Below are positions 9,883 to 19,607 of a DNA stretch of 64,000 nucleotides, in pieces. This DNA comes from Methanothermobacter thermautotrophicus (GTDB lineage: Archaea > Methanobacteriota > Methanobacteria > Methanobacteriales > Methanothermobacteraceae), in assembly GCF_014889545.1 (NCBI RefSeq), contig NZ_QKOF01000006.1, positions 310,001-374,000 on the forward strand, written 5' to 3'. Each line of letters opens with the position of its first letter. The stretch's first letter is position 1. The notes beneath the pieces were generated by a model. It was not told the DNA's origin. It worked only from the letters and a program-made list of their open reading frames with translations, and did no database searches. The position numbers and the translations under genes were made by a program.

Positions 9883-11078
9883 TTCTCAACATAAGGCTGG
9901 ACCACAAGACATCCGATGTGAAGACCATGGAGTCCTCCCATGAGAGGATGCAGGCACTTGTGGATGAACTTGAGTCCCTGGGAGTTGTGATGGAGAAGGT
10001 CCCGATAAGGACCTGCAACCGCATCGAATACTACATTTTAGTCAGGTATATACCTGAAGGATTTGACTTCGATGGATTTACAGTTGAAGGGGACGAAGAT
10101 GCCCTCCGTCATATCCTTAGACTTGCATCAGGTCTTGAATCCATGATAATAGGGGAGGACCAGATACTCGGCCAGATAAAGGCTGCAAGGGTTCAGGCCC
10201 TACGTGAGGGGACCTGCGGCCCGGTCCTTGACATGGTGTTCACCAAGGCAGTCCATGTGGGGCAGACAGTCCGGAGGAAGACTCAGATAAACAGGGGCTC
10301 TGTTTCCATAGGATCAGCAGCGGTTGACCTTGCAGAATCCATACAGGGGGATCTGAAATGCAGGAAGGTCCTTGTCATAGGGGCCGGTAAAATGGGGACC
10401 CTGGTTGCAAGGGCACTTGCAGAGAAGCACCTCAGCGCAATCATGGTGGCCAACAGGACCTATGAGAGGGCCTACCAGCTGGCGTGTGAACTCGGTGGGG
10501 ATGCTATACACTTCGACAGACTCAACAGGGCCCTCAGGGACGCGGACGTCATTATAAGCGCCACAGGATCACCCCACCACATACTGACCCGTGAACGTGT
10601 CAGGGATGCAATACCACCAGAGAGGAGATCATCCGTGGTCATGGTGGACATAGCCAACCCACGTGACATAGAGGAATCAGTGAGGGAACTTGGCATCAGA
10701 CTCTTCACAATCGATGACCTCAGGGGTGTGGCGGAAGAGAACCGGAGAAGGAGGGAGGCCGAGGCGAAGGAGGCTGAAAGAATTGTTGAAAGTGAACTTA
10801 AGCTCCTCCTGAGTTCCCTCAAGCACCTGGAGGTTGAACCACTCCTTGCAGAGGTGAGGGGTAACATGGAGTTAATCCGGAGGCGTGAGGCTGAAAGGGC
10901 CCTTAATAAGATTATGAACTCCTCTGACCCTGAGAGGGTTATTGATGGTCTCAGCCGGTCCATAGTGGATAAGATATTCCATGATATAGCCATCAGTATC
11001 CGTGAGGCGGCTGAGAGGGGTGATGATAACTTTTTGAGCATGTGCGCGGAACTCTTTAACTGCAGGAATCTAAAATAA
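9879..11078 (+). CDS. hemA: Glutamyl-tRNA reductase
   Basis: NADPH-dependent reduction of glutamyl-tRNA to glutamate-1-semialdehyde, the first committed step of tetrapyrrole synthesis. Catalytic Cys46 lies in RTCNRIEYYI. The substrate-binding segment LRLASGLESMIIGEDQILGQIK (about 84-105) and the NADPH site VLVIGAGKMGTLVARAL (about 167-183) are present, and the helical C-terminal dimerisation domain is intact. GTG 9879 overlaps the sirC stop as GTGA and follows a G-rich site at 9867-9872; a TTG at 9873 would add two residues. The 399-residue length is normal. Confidence 0.96.
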   Translation: MILNIRLDHKTSDVKTMESSHERMQALVDELESLGVVMEKVPIRTCNRIEYYILVRYIPEGFDFDGFTVEGDEDALRHILRLASGLESMIIGEDQILGQIKAARVQALREGTCGPVLDMVFTKAVHVGQTVRRKTQINRGSVSIGSAAVDLAESIQGDLKCRKVLVIGAGKMGTLVARALAEKHLSAIMVANRTYERAYQLACELGGDAIHFDRLNRALRDADVIISATGSPHHILTRERVRDAIPPERRSSVVMVDIANPRDIEESVRELGIRLFTIDDLRGVAEENRRRREAEAKEAERIVESELKLLLSSLKHLEVEPLLAEVRGNMELIRRREAERALNKIMNSSDPERVIDGLSRSIVDKIFHDIAISIREAAERGDDNFLSMCAELFNCRNLK

Positions 11079-11119
11079 GTATTCTTAAATGAAATTCTTT
11101 ATGTGTGGTCTTAGAAGGC

Positions 11120-11140
11120 TCTCTAAATAAAAAAATTTTT
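11120..11140. terminator. Bidirectional terminator between convergent hemA and AAA ATPase genes
   Basis: An A-rich run followed by a T-rich run (aaaaaaatttttt, about 11127-11140) fills the end of the 62-base convergent gap, so each strand has an oligo-U run after its gene. Confidence 0.5.
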
Positions 11141-12256
11141 TCAGGCAAACATGTGTTTGGGTTCGCCTGAGACCTTACGCTCCTTAAGGGCGTACTCTAT
11201 GTGTTCAGGCCTAACAGATTCACTGTCCTCTGCTATGGCCCTGTGGAGGGCTGTCTTAAGAACCCTGTCCTTTATATCCCTCCCGGACATTCCTCTGGTG
11301 AGCTTTACAAGTTTGTCAACAGGAAAATCAACATGGAGGGGCATGGTTTCGATGTACTTCTCAAGCATCAGTCTTCTCTCATCATCATCCGGCAGCTTGA
11401 ACTCAATTTCCTCTTCAAAACGGCTTCTTATGGCCTTATCAAGTAGTTCAGGGTTGTTGGTGGCCCCTATTGTTACAACGCCCCAGTTCTGGTTTATACC
11501 ATCCATCTCTGTCAGTAGGGCGTTTACTACCTCTGATACGTCTCCACGGAGGGACTGATATCTCCTGTCAAGGCCAATGGCGTCCATTTCATCTATGAAT
11601 ATGACTGAGGGGGCTGTCTTTGATGCGAGTTCATATAGCTCATGTATCTGTCTTGCACCATCACCCACATGTTCTCCTATGAGGCTCGTGGCCTTTATGA
11701 GGTAGAGGGGGACCTTCAGTTCATTTGCAAGGGACTTTGCGAGCATGGTCTTACCTGTCCCAGGGCTTCCATGGAAGAGGACGTTCCTGGGCGCCCAGTC
11801 CCTGAAGCGGTCAGGATCTTCAAGGTACTTCATGATTATCCTGCATTTTATCTTGGCGTCCTCCTGTCCGATGACGTCATCCATGGTGATGCTGCTTCTG
11901 ATCTCATGGAATTCCTCCCGCTCGTTCTCGAGGAGTATTATTGAGGTGTTTCTGGTTATCTTTGAGCCGTCAGGATGGGCCCTTATTATCTTGAAGGCAT
12001 AATCTGGGAGAAGTTTCTGGTCAAATAGGTATGAACCCTCAGCTGCCCTGAAGCCCTCCCACTGGTCCCTGGCGTATATCTCAAAGAGCTCCTTGTTAAC
12101 GGCGTCTATCCTTGGAGCATCCATGAGGTTGCATACAAAGGGGTATCCAACTGGCTGCAGCACAACAAGTTTCGCCTCCCTTTCAGGGTCTGATGTCTGC
12201 ACTGGAAACTTTTTATCGGATACCTGGGGGTCATAGATTATATTGTTGAATTTCAC
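11141..12256 (-). CDS. Single-domain AAA ATPase (Cdc48/PAN-like)
   Basis: AAA-family ATPase with one ATPase module, probably a hexameric unfoldase. Walker A is [17 protein letters not shown] (about 164-180). Walker B is [16 protein letters not shown] (about 223-238), and an Asn sensor 1 ([10 protein letters not shown]) and arginine-finger region follow. The first 110 residues are an N-terminal beta-rich substrate-recruiting domain. The length (about 371) and single AAA domain resemble the AMA group of archaeal methanogen AAA proteins, an attribution I hold loosely. GTG 12256 is 5 bases after ggtgat; a GTG at 12259 is the alternative. It is convergent with hemA. Confidence 0.85.
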   Translation of the reverse strand: MKFNNIIYDPQVSDKKFPVQTSDPEREAKLVVLQPVGYPFVCNLMDAPRIDAVNKELFEIYARDQWEGFRAAEGSYLFDQKLLPDYAFKIIRAHPDGSKITRNTSIILLENEREEFHEIRSSITMDDVIGQEDAKIKCRIIMKYLEDPDRFRDWAPRNVLFHGSPGTGKTMLAKSLANELKVPLYLIKATSLIGEHVGDGARQIHELYELASKTAPSVIFIDEMDAIGLDRRYQSLRGDVSEVVNALLTEMDGINQNWGVVTIGATNNPELLDKAIRSRFEEEIEFKLPDDDERRLMLEKYIETMPLHVDFPVDKLVKLTRGMSGRDIKDRVLKTALHRAIAEDSESVRPEHIEYALKERKVSGEPKHMFA

Positions 12257-12259
12257 CAC

Positions 12260-12497
12260 ATCACCTGTTCTTCAGAAACAAATTCTGATACTGTGACATA
12301 TTTCAGAAATAAACTCATCATAGATAAATTGTGCGCGTGGCTGTATAAACCTTTAGGTTTTCAGAAAGATAGATAATTGTGTGCATGGCTTAATGAGTCA
12401 CCTACCCCCTTACCTATTTTCGAAGCTCTATTCTCTCTTCAGGTATTCATTGGCTCACGACTCAGGGAGACTTGATGAGATCCCTTGGATACAAGCT
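12260..12497 (-). other. Intergenic region holding a duplicated gene end
   Basis: No gene is seen in this 238-base gap. It holds the promoter of the AAA gene on the minus strand (AT-rich, about 12290-12360) and, next to the endonuclease IV-like gene, a second copy of that gene's 3' end (12423-12452, listed separately). Confidence 0.5.
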
Positions 12498-12522
12498 CTA
12501 TTCTCTCTTCAAGTATTCATTG
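12423..12522. repeat. 30-bp direct repeat copying the 3' end of the endonuclease IV-like gene
   Basis: Bases 12423-12452 and 12493-12522 match at 29 of 30 positions, with starts 70 bases apart. On the minus strand both copies read NEYLKRE followed by TAG. The gene uses the copy at 12493-12522 and the other lies just downstream, so the final codons and stop have been duplicated. Confidence 0.95.
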
Positions 12523-13337
12523 ATGATGGCCTTTATTTTCATGGCATCAGCGTCCTTCATGGGTGTCTCTGAGATTATGGTGGCTTCCCAGCCGCCATCT
12601 ACAAGAACTTCTATGAGGGGTTCTACTGGAGGCCCGTAGCCCTCGGAGAGGCTGTGATGCTTCCTCTCCCCGGCGTCGGTGTACTCTATCCCTGTGAAGT
12701 GGCAGTGAAGTTGATGGGATCCGAGTCTTGACTCGACCCTGTCAAGTATCTCCATGTAACCTCTGGCGTCCCTTATACATCCACCACCCCTTGCATGTAT
12801 ATGTGCGAAGTCTATTGTGGGCATGACCTCATCGAATTCCTCTGAAAGCTTTATTATCTCATCGAGGCTTCCCACCTGTGACCTCTTACCGGTTGTCTCG
12901 GGTGCGAGTGTGAATTCCCTGATCCCTGCACCATGGAGGCGTTCAATGAGCTCACCAAGCGCCCTCCTGCATAGATCGAGGGCCCCTGCTTTTCCCTGTT
13001 CACCATAGAAACCCGGGTGGAATACGATCCTGTAGGCCCCCATCAGTTTCCCTGTAACTACACAGTCAAATAGGCGTTCAATGGATTTTTCAACGGTCTC
13101 CTTCTTGGCCGATGAGAGGTTTATATAGTATGGTCCGTGCATCGAGACAAGAACATCATTCTTCACTGAGTTTTCATGGATCCTGACCGCGTTCTCGTTC
13201 TTTAACCTCAGGCCATAGGTTGCCTGGTACTCGTAGGCGTCCAGTCCCATGGCCCTGATCTTGCCGAAGACATTGACTGTGCTCCCACGGTAACCAACAG
13301 GGTTACCTGCGGGGCCAACCCTTATCAAAGGCAGCAC
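12498..13337 (-). CDS. Endonuclease IV-like TIM-barrel protein
   Basis: Member of the AP endonuclease family 2 / xylose-isomerase-like barrel superfamily. Metal ligands expected for endonuclease IV are visible: VSMHGPYYINLSS (about 85-97), RIVFHPGFYG (about 123-132), TLAPETTGK (about 161-169), PTIDFAHIHARG (about 194-205), LHCHFTGIEY (about 231-240) and the terminal SETPMKDADAMK. It may therefore act on abasic DNA, although sugar-isomerase relatives share the fold. GTG 13337 is 5 bases after ggag; a GTG at 13340 is possible. It follows gap by 19 bases on the same strand. Its 3' end is duplicated downstream. Confidence 0.85.
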   Translation of the reverse strand: MLPLIRVGPAGNPVGYRGSTVNVFGKIRAMGLDAYEYQATYGLRLKNENAVRIHENSVKNDVLVSMHGPYYINLSSAKKETVEKSIERLFDCVVTGKLMGAYRIVFHPGFYGEQGKAGALDLCRRALGELIERLHGAGIREFTLAPETTGKRSQVGSLDEIIKLSEEFDEVMPTIDFAHIHARGGGCIRDARGYMEILDRVESRLGSHQLHCHFTGIEYTDAGERKHHSLSEGYGPPVEPLIEVLVDGGWEATIISETPMKDADAMKIKAIINEYLKRE

Positions 13338-13356
13338 CACTCCAAAGGGGGGATGA

Positions 13357-14370
13357 TTAGAGGATACCCATGGCCCTGTTGGTCTTCATGATGGACCTCA
13401 TGTTGTCCTCCTCGAGCTCGAGGAGTGCCCTTATGGCATCCACACTCTCAGGCACAGCATCTGACTCCTGATGGACGGCCTGCATATAGAAGAGTTCCCC
13501 GTCAACAACGTTTATTGACTCCTCCCATACAGGTATCTCGAATAGGTCGTTCCTTGACCTTCCAAGTTCCTTGGCATACTCCATTATCTCAGCCGTTGAT
13601 GCGAGACCCTCGGAGGCCCTGACAAGCATGACCCTGGTGGTCTCATCCAGGCGGGCCTTTATCTCATCGGCCTCAACAGGGTCCTCCAGTTCAACCATTA
13701 TGTTGTGCTGGTGCATCAGTGTTGTTGGCACCAGGAGGGCCACCGTGTGGATGTTAACACCCTTCATGACGGTCTTGAGGTCCGGGCCATGGTGTGATGG
13801 AACCGTTGGGGGGTTTGGTACTATTGCGTTTATCGGCCCCTTTTTGACCTGCACAGGGTCTGCACCCCTCCTCACCATAACAGCCCTTACCTTCTTTATG
13901 CCACAGAGGTCATCAATGGGCTTGAGGGTTCTGCAGAGTCCTGTCGTGTTGCATGAAACCACACGGGTATAGTCTGCTCCAAGTGATTCCTCATAGTTTG
14001 CAAAGGAGTTGAAGGATAGTCCTATGGCGTCGTGTTTTTCACCGCCCTGAAATATGGCCTTTATACCCTTTTCCCTGTACATTTCAAGGTTCTTTGCACC
14101 TATACCCTCAGGTGTTGCATCGACCACTATATCGGCTTCCTCCAGCATCTCCTCCACGGTACCGCTCACAGGTATGCCTGCCTCGTCAAAGAGATTCTCA
14201 CGTTCAGGGATGCTGATGTAGAGGTCATATCCCTTTTCTATTGCAACCCTTGCCTCAAAATCAGGTTTTGTCTTGCTGACACCAACGACCTTCATGTCGT
14301 CCTGGGCAGCTACAGCATCAGCAACTCTCTTTCCTATTGTCCCATACCCGTTAATGGCTACAGATATCAT
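13357..14370 (-). CDS. gap: Glyceraldehyde-3-phosphate dehydrogenase, archaeal type
   Basis: NADP-preferring archaeal (class II) GAPDH acting in gluconeogenic carbon flow. The Rossmann start is [19 protein letters not shown] (2-20). Catalytic Cys140 lies in [14 protein letters not shown], and the archaeal HHGPDLKTV segment is near residue 194. The 337-residue length is exact for the family. ATG 14370 has aggaggt 8 bases upstream and a TATA box about 95 bases upstream, leaving a structured leader. The endonuclease IV-like gene follows on the same strand. Confidence 0.97.
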   Translation of the reverse strand: MISVAINGYGTIGKRVADAVAAQDDMKVVGVSKTKPDFEARVAIEKGYDLYISIPERENLFDEAGIPVSGTVEEMLEEADIVVDATPEGIGAKNLEMYREKGIKAIFQGGEKHDAIGLSFNSFANYEESLGADYTRVVSCNTTGLCRTLKPIDDLCGIKKVRAVMVRRGADPVQVKKGPINAIVPNPPTVPSHHGPDLKTVMKGVNIHTVALLVPTTLMHQHNIMVELEDPVEADEIKARLDETTRVMLVRASEGLASTAEIMEYAKELGRSRNDLFEIPVWEESINVVDGELFYMQAVHQESDAVPESVDAIRALLELEEDNMRSIMKTNRAMGIL

Positions 14371-14770
14371 TTAAAAAAACCTCCTATTCCCTGAAAAGCA
14401 GTGTTTCCAGGGAAACCTCTTTGAGTTTAATTATTAACTGATACTATTTTTTCATGGATTATTTTATATACTTATCTAAAATGCATTGGCTTGAGGATCC
14501 GGGATTAGAGGACCTCCCTGATAATTTTCAGTGTCTTTCAATGCCTTCCTACGGAAAAGGATAGGCAGGAGGATCTTCCAGTGAAAACAGGATTTAGAGA
14601 AATGTTTTGAGTTGATGTTTAACTCCAGAAAGAGGTGTGAGGGTATCAGATCAGTGGATAGTTGTTGCTGATATGTTTTCATAGCCGGTGGCAGGTATTA
14701 TCTGATCCTTGCTACCGGCAATTAAAATAGAAAAGATAATGAATTTAAAATAAAAAATTAGGCTGTCAGG
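14371..14770 (-). promoter_or_regulatory. gap promoter and leader, plus top6A downstream region
   Basis: A 400-base gap between gap and top6A, both on the minus strand. The gap TATA box is at 14461-14474 (taagtatataaaat on the minus strand), implying a start near 14440 and a leader of about 70 bases. The leader contains an inverted repeat, ttccctg (14387-14393) with cagggaa (14408-14414), just before the ribosome-binding site. Nearer top6A is a hairpin with 10-base arms (14684-14693 and 14710-14719, one G-U pair). A T-rich minus-strand run (14742-14762) probably ends the topoisomerase transcript. I see no credible gene here. Confidence 0.5.
14684..14719. repeat. Inverted repeat (hairpin) downstream of top6A
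   Basis: Arms gccggtggca and tgctaccggc pair over 10 bases with one G-U pair and a 16-base loop. It may serve as a transcript 3'-end structure for the topoisomerase VI operon. Confidence 0.5.
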
Positions 14771-15824
<1,054 letters not shown>

Positions 15825-15832
<8 letters not shown>

Positions 15833-17399
15833 TCAGTGATTCCCCCAGAATTTCAAGTTTCGCCCTTCTTGTAACTGTGTCGAGCAGTTCTCTGTAATCT
15901 GGTTCTTCCCTCTCTGCAAGGAGAGCGGCCTGCTTTATGATTACGGGCACATAGGTCTCAAAGATCTTTGCCCTCTGGGCCTCCTCCTTGGCGGCCTTCT
16001 TCTTCCTGAGGTACTTGTAGAGCTTCCTTGCAACTATCATGGTGGCCTGCCTGATCTCTCCGAGTATCTCGGGTTCAGGTGACACACTCTGTTTACCGGT
16101 TGATAGGTAGGGGACGTTGGTTGACACCACATTGACGAATATGCTTATGGGTGCATTTTCAAGGTCCCTTATACCGTAACGCCTCCAGTCGAGGCTCTTA
16201 ACGCCCTCTGTTATTGCGCAGCTTCCGGCGTCGAAGGTGAGGGGTACCCTGTTGGCGAACCTCATTATCTCAGCCTTCCTCTGATCACCGACCAGTCTTC
16301 CTGAGTTTCCACCGTAGGCGATACCCGCCTCAACTATGAAGGCTATACCCCCACGGTAGGTCTTTGGTTTCCTTGTTACCGTGGCTGTGAACTCTGGCTG
16401 GAGTATCTCCTTCATACCCTTCTCAATCTGTTCCTCTCCTATGGGTATGAGGCCTGAGGTTGGTGGTGACATGAACTTCATCTTCTTGAAGGCTTCAACT
16501 ATCTGCTCTGCCTCCTCCCACTTCATGTCCTTTGGTCTTTTGTTGAGGTCTATTCCTGTAAGTTCCTCCAGTTCCTTGATCTTCTTGGAGGACATCCTTG
16601 ACAGGTTGCTTGTCAGCATGCTCCTGAATCGCCTTTTATCGGTGTGTTTTGCCATGAATATGAGGTCATCGGCGGTGACACCCCCCGGGGGGGGGGGGAC
16701 CTCCTTGGGCATTGGGGGGATGACGTCTGACGCCCTGTTGAAGACGTAACGGTTCCCTGTCGGGTCATTGAATATTATCCTTGCATGGGGGTTGGCTATC
16801 ATTGTCCTCCTTATGTACTCGTAGGCTCCCTGTTCTGAGAGTGAGTAGGAGACGTCCTTGAAGTGGAGTTCTATGCAGACACCGGTACCATCGACTTCGA
16901 CCTCCTCCTTTTCGAGTATGAGGCCCTGGTTCTTTTTAACGTCCATCTTGAGGGTCATTTTGACTCCCTTGAGTTCTCCGTTTTCCATTGTACCCGAGAT
17001 GACCTTCACGGGTTTACCTGTGGTCATCTGTGATAGAAGCACACAGCCACTGCATCCGAGTCCCTGCTGTCCCCTGGACTGGATGTTCCTGAACTTTGAC
17101 CCTGCGAACATGGTACAGAAGACCTTTGGGATGTACTTTTCAGGTATACCTGGCCCGTTGTCCTGGTGTCTAAGTATGTAGTGGTCCTTCCCTATCCTCT
17201 TGAGGTCTATTTTGATTTCAGGGAGTATACCTGCCTCTTCGGCAGCGTCAAAGCTGTTGGTTATGAGTTCGTGGAAGACTATTGTGAGTGACCTTATTTT
17301 CCCGGTAAAACCAAGCATCTGCTTGTTTTTTCTGAAGAATTCTGAGGGGGTGAGTTCCTGGAATCCTTCATCAAAGAGATCCAAAGCTTGCCTAGCCAA
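15825..17399 (-). CDS. top6B: DNA topoisomerase VI subunit B
   Basis: GHKL ATPase subunit of topoisomerase VI. The Bergerat fold is visible as [12 protein letters not shown] (about 46-57), [13 protein letters not shown] (about 76-88) and [12 protein letters not shown] (about 108-119). A helix-two-turn-helix domain and a transducer domain follow. The start is TTG 17399 behind a strong aaaggaggcga site. At about residues 235-245 the gene encodes VPPPPGGV through a run of 12 G next to six C on the plus strand (16681-16698), a slippage-prone homopolymer in an essential gene. The frame stays open here (524 residues). Confidence 0.96.
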
Positions 17400-17460
17400 A
17401 AATTCGCCTCCTTTAAAGATTTTTTCATGGGATTAATACATGGGGACTGCCATGTTCATA

Positions 17461-17471
17461 TCTATATATGT
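17461..17471 (-). promoter_or_regulatory. top6B: TATA box of the top6BA operon
   Basis: The minus strand reads catatataga here, about 62-72 bases upstream of the TTG start, which predicts a leader of about 40 bases ending in aaaggaggcga. Several catgg/ccatg units between 17425 and 17482 could be protein-binding half-sites. Confidence 0.5.
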
Positions 17472-17590
17472 GTAATTCATGGCATATAAACTTATACTCC
17501 TATATGTAACTATTACAGAAGATGCAGTTTGGAGGGTATCATTAGAATAATTGAAGTTAAAACCCATAAAAATTAGGATTATGGTGGAGT

Positions 17591-18157
17591 TTACATTAAT
17601 TTAGCGCCTTCCTGAAACTCCTTCATTTTCAGTTCCTGCTTCTTCTTTTCAAGAAATGCGTACACAGATTTGTGCCTTGCGCCATTAAGTATCATTTCAA
17701 CGGCTTCCCTGGCAACAGCAAGTTTCTCAAATTCTCCTATGAGCGAGACTGTCTTGCCGTAGACCGATATGTCCACTCCTGTCATGTCGTGGATTATGCG
17801 TCTTGTTATCCCTTCACGGCCGATTACACGACCCTTCTGCCTTGCAATGGCCTTCTTGGATTTACCGACATAGTCGGTTATCTTGATGACGTCCAGGGCT
17901 ACATCGTCATCAAGGAGCCTCAGGGCAACCTCCGGGTTGAAACCCCTCCCTATGGCCCTTACAATGTGTCTGGCCTTCCATGGTGAGAGCGGGTCATCAA
18001 GTTCATCCTGTGGTATGAGAGTAACTGCACCGGTTTCACTGTCAATCTCCAGTTCAGTCTGGGTCAGGCGCTCTATCTTTGCCTTAACCTCACCATTTTT
18101 GCCTATTAAAACTCCAACCCTCTCACGGGGTATTTTAATGTATTCTTCGGCAGGCAT
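17591..18157 (-). CDS. KH-domain RNA-binding protein, Pno1/Dim2 type
   Basis: Archaeal relative of Dim2/Pno1, a small-subunit rRNA assembly factor that works with the Nob1 nuclease and Rio kinases. The first KH domain carries the GxxG loop in [15 protein letters not shown] (about 14-28). The second half has [23 protein letters not shown] (about 111-133). The C-terminus is a charged helix. ATG 18157 is 5-6 bases after gaggtga, so the in-frame GTG at 18166 is less likely. The product is about 188 residues. It follows Rio1 and eIF1A on the same strand, which supports a ribosome role. Confidence 0.9.
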   Translation of the reverse strand: MPAEEYIKIPRERVGVLIGKNGEVKAKIERLTQTELEIDSETGAVTLIPQDELDDPLSPWKARHIVRAIGRGFNPEVALRLLDDDVALDVIKITDYVGKSKKAIARQKGRVIGREGITRRIIHDMTGVDISVYGKTVSLIGEFEKLAVAREAVEMILNGARHKSVYAFLEKKKQELKMKEFQEGAKLM

Positions 18158-18166
18158 TTCATTCAC

Positions 18167-18343
18167 CTCAATGAAATAAATAGTTTATGGATTATATTTT
18201 CCTGGTTATTATGATTCTGATGATTATCAGGGGCTTCGTGTCCATGATTCACTGTTTATTACCTGGCAGGGACCTCCACCATCATAATGGTCTTTGCATG
18301 TATATATGTTACCTTATTCCCCCCGGGGGCTGTCTGTTATAAT
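18167..18343 (-). other. Gap between rio1 and the KH gene
   Basis: This 177-base stretch has no gene. It holds a possible TATA element for the KH gene on the minus strand (near 18191-18200, aatataatcc), and a ccccccggggg palindrome at about 18320-18330 just after rio1 that could mark its transcript end. Confidence 0.4.
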
Positions 18344-19156
18344 TTACTTTCCAGTTATCCTTTCCCTCATATAATCTGCACTTACAGAAACCCCTATCCT
18401 CCTGAAGTCACGTACCATGTTCTCTATGTCCCTTTCAAGGAGTTCGCCGGCAAGGGGATGTTCGAGTACCATTGCCTGGGATACATCTATTATTACGGGT
18501 TCACCGCAATGGTTGAGTATGTTGAAGAATGATAGATCCCCATGCACAAGTCTGGCCACATTATAGAGGCGGTACATGTATTCAAGTATTGTTTCAAGGG
18601 CTTCCTCGGGGTCCTCGGGTGGGGCGTCCCTCATGGTGGGCGCTGGAACCCCATCTTCCCCTATGAATTCCATTAGGAGCACATTGTCCCTTGCAGTGAC
18701 GGGTTCCGGTACACGGACCTCTGCCTCAAGGGCCCTCTTAAGGTTCCTGAATTCCTTGTTAACCCATGCCTGGACCAGCTGCCGCCTGTTAGTTGTCCTG
18801 ACCTTGAATCGTGGGTCCCCCTGGATGTAGTACTGCATCTTCTTGAAGTCGGATGTGGCCACCCTGTAGATCTTGACTGCAACGAATTCATCGGTGTCTG
18901 TGATGCCCTTGAAGACATTGGCCTCCTTCCCGGTACTCACAGCACCGTTGAGAACAGCAAGGTAACCTGAATTCGCCAGCTTGTAGAGAGTTTTCAGGGT
19001 CAGCTCATCAAAGACCTCGCTACCGACCCGGCGGTCCTCAACACCCTTTAATCTTTTAACAGCCTCCATCCGGCCAAGATCAGAATCAACCCTGTTGACT
19101 GCCCTGGATTTAAGGGCCCTGATCTCAGGAGCCTTTTCTGTTTCCTGGGGGTCCAT
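18344..19156 (-). CDS. rio1: RIO1-type atypical serine kinase/ATPase
   Basis: Atypical kinase that acts in late small-subunit ribosome maturation. The glycine-poor P-loop STGKEANVF (about 74-82), the conserved Lys in FVAVKIYR (about 90-97), the catalytic loop LVHGDLSFFNIL (about 207-218; the Asp of HGD is the base) and VIIDVSQAM (about 224-232; metal-binding Asp) are present. ATG 19156 gives about 270 residues; a TTG at 19165 is possible. It begins 11 bases after the eIF1A stop, so the two are in one transcript. Confidence 0.95.
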   Translation of the reverse strand: MDPQETEKAPEIRALKSRAVNRVDSDLGRMEAVKRLKGVEDRRVGSEVFDELTLKTLYKLANSGYLAVLNGAVSTGKEANVFKGITDTDEFVAVKIYRVATSDFKKMQYYIQGDPRFKVRTTNRRQLVQAWVNKEFRNLKRALEAEVRVPEPVTARDNVLLMEFIGEDGVPAPTMRDAPPEDPEEALETILEYMYRLYNVARLVHGDLSFFNILNHCGEPVIIDVSQAMVLEHPLAGELLERDIENMVRDFRRIGVSVSADYMRERITGK

Positions 19157-19167
19157 TAAAATCAACT

Positions 19168-19467
19168 TCAGAGTTTAAGGTAACCCTTCCTTTCAAGCCA
19201 GTTTGACTCTGTACGGGTGTATCTCCATACGATATCTGCTTTCTCTTCGCTCTGGAATTCCCAGGGCTTAACAAGGACCACGTCCCCTTCACGTATCCAT
19301 ATCCTCTTTTTCATCTTCCCTGGGATACGACCGAGCCTTATATGGCCATCGGCACATCTCACCTTCAGTTTTCCGTGGCCCATTATCTGTTCAACAACTC
19401 CAGGTATCTCACCCCTCCTCGGGGTCCTAACACGCCTGACTTCCTGTGTTTGATGTCCTCTACTCAA
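19168..19467 (-). CDS. eif1A: Translation initiation factor aIF-1A
   Basis: Archaeal homologue of eIF1A/IF1, which occupies the ribosomal A site during initiation. An OB-fold S1-like core is visible: GVVEQIMGHGKLKVRCADGHIRLGRI (about 23-48), KRIWIREGDVVLVKPW (about 54-69) and ADIVWRYTR (about 77-85). A basic N-terminal tail precedes it. The 99-residue length is normal. The TTG start follows ggaggag 7 bases upstream. It heads a transcript with rio1. Confidence 0.96.
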   Translation of the reverse strand: MSRGHQTQEVRRVRTPRRGEIPGVVEQIMGHGKLKVRCADGHIRLGRIPGKMKKRIWIREGDVVLVKPWEFQSEEKADIVWRYTRTESNWLERKGYLKL

Positions 19468-19607
19468 ATACTCTCCTCCTGATTTTCGTTGGTTAACTTT
19501 GATTTTAATGGAATTGGATATCCAGCAATCAAAGAAATAGACATTATAATTTATTACCCATGCAGATATAAATAAATTGCTCAGGAGACTAGATTCGCGG
19601 TGATTTG
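19468..19607. promoter_or_regulatory. Divergent promoters of eif1A and moeA
   Basis: The gap contains a minus-strand TATA element at 19541-19556 (taataaattataatgt) for eif1A and a plus-strand element at 19565-19575 (gatataaataa) for moeA. The moeA start of transcription would lie near 19595, just before its gcggtgat ribosome-binding site. Confidence 0.55.

Noticed and set aside
12423-12522. Direct repeats considered as a CRISPR array
   Set aside because: Only two copies, one inside a coding region, and the other repeat loci have unrelated sequences; no cas genes in the window.
14476-14682. 68-codon minus-strand frame in the gap/top6A gap
   Set aside because: Overlaps the gap promoter region, lacks a ribosome-binding site and has no recognisable features.
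18319-18331. ccccccggggg palindrome as a regulatory operator
   Set aside because: Isolated short GC palindrome after rio1; more likely part of a transcript end, with no second site to support an operator.
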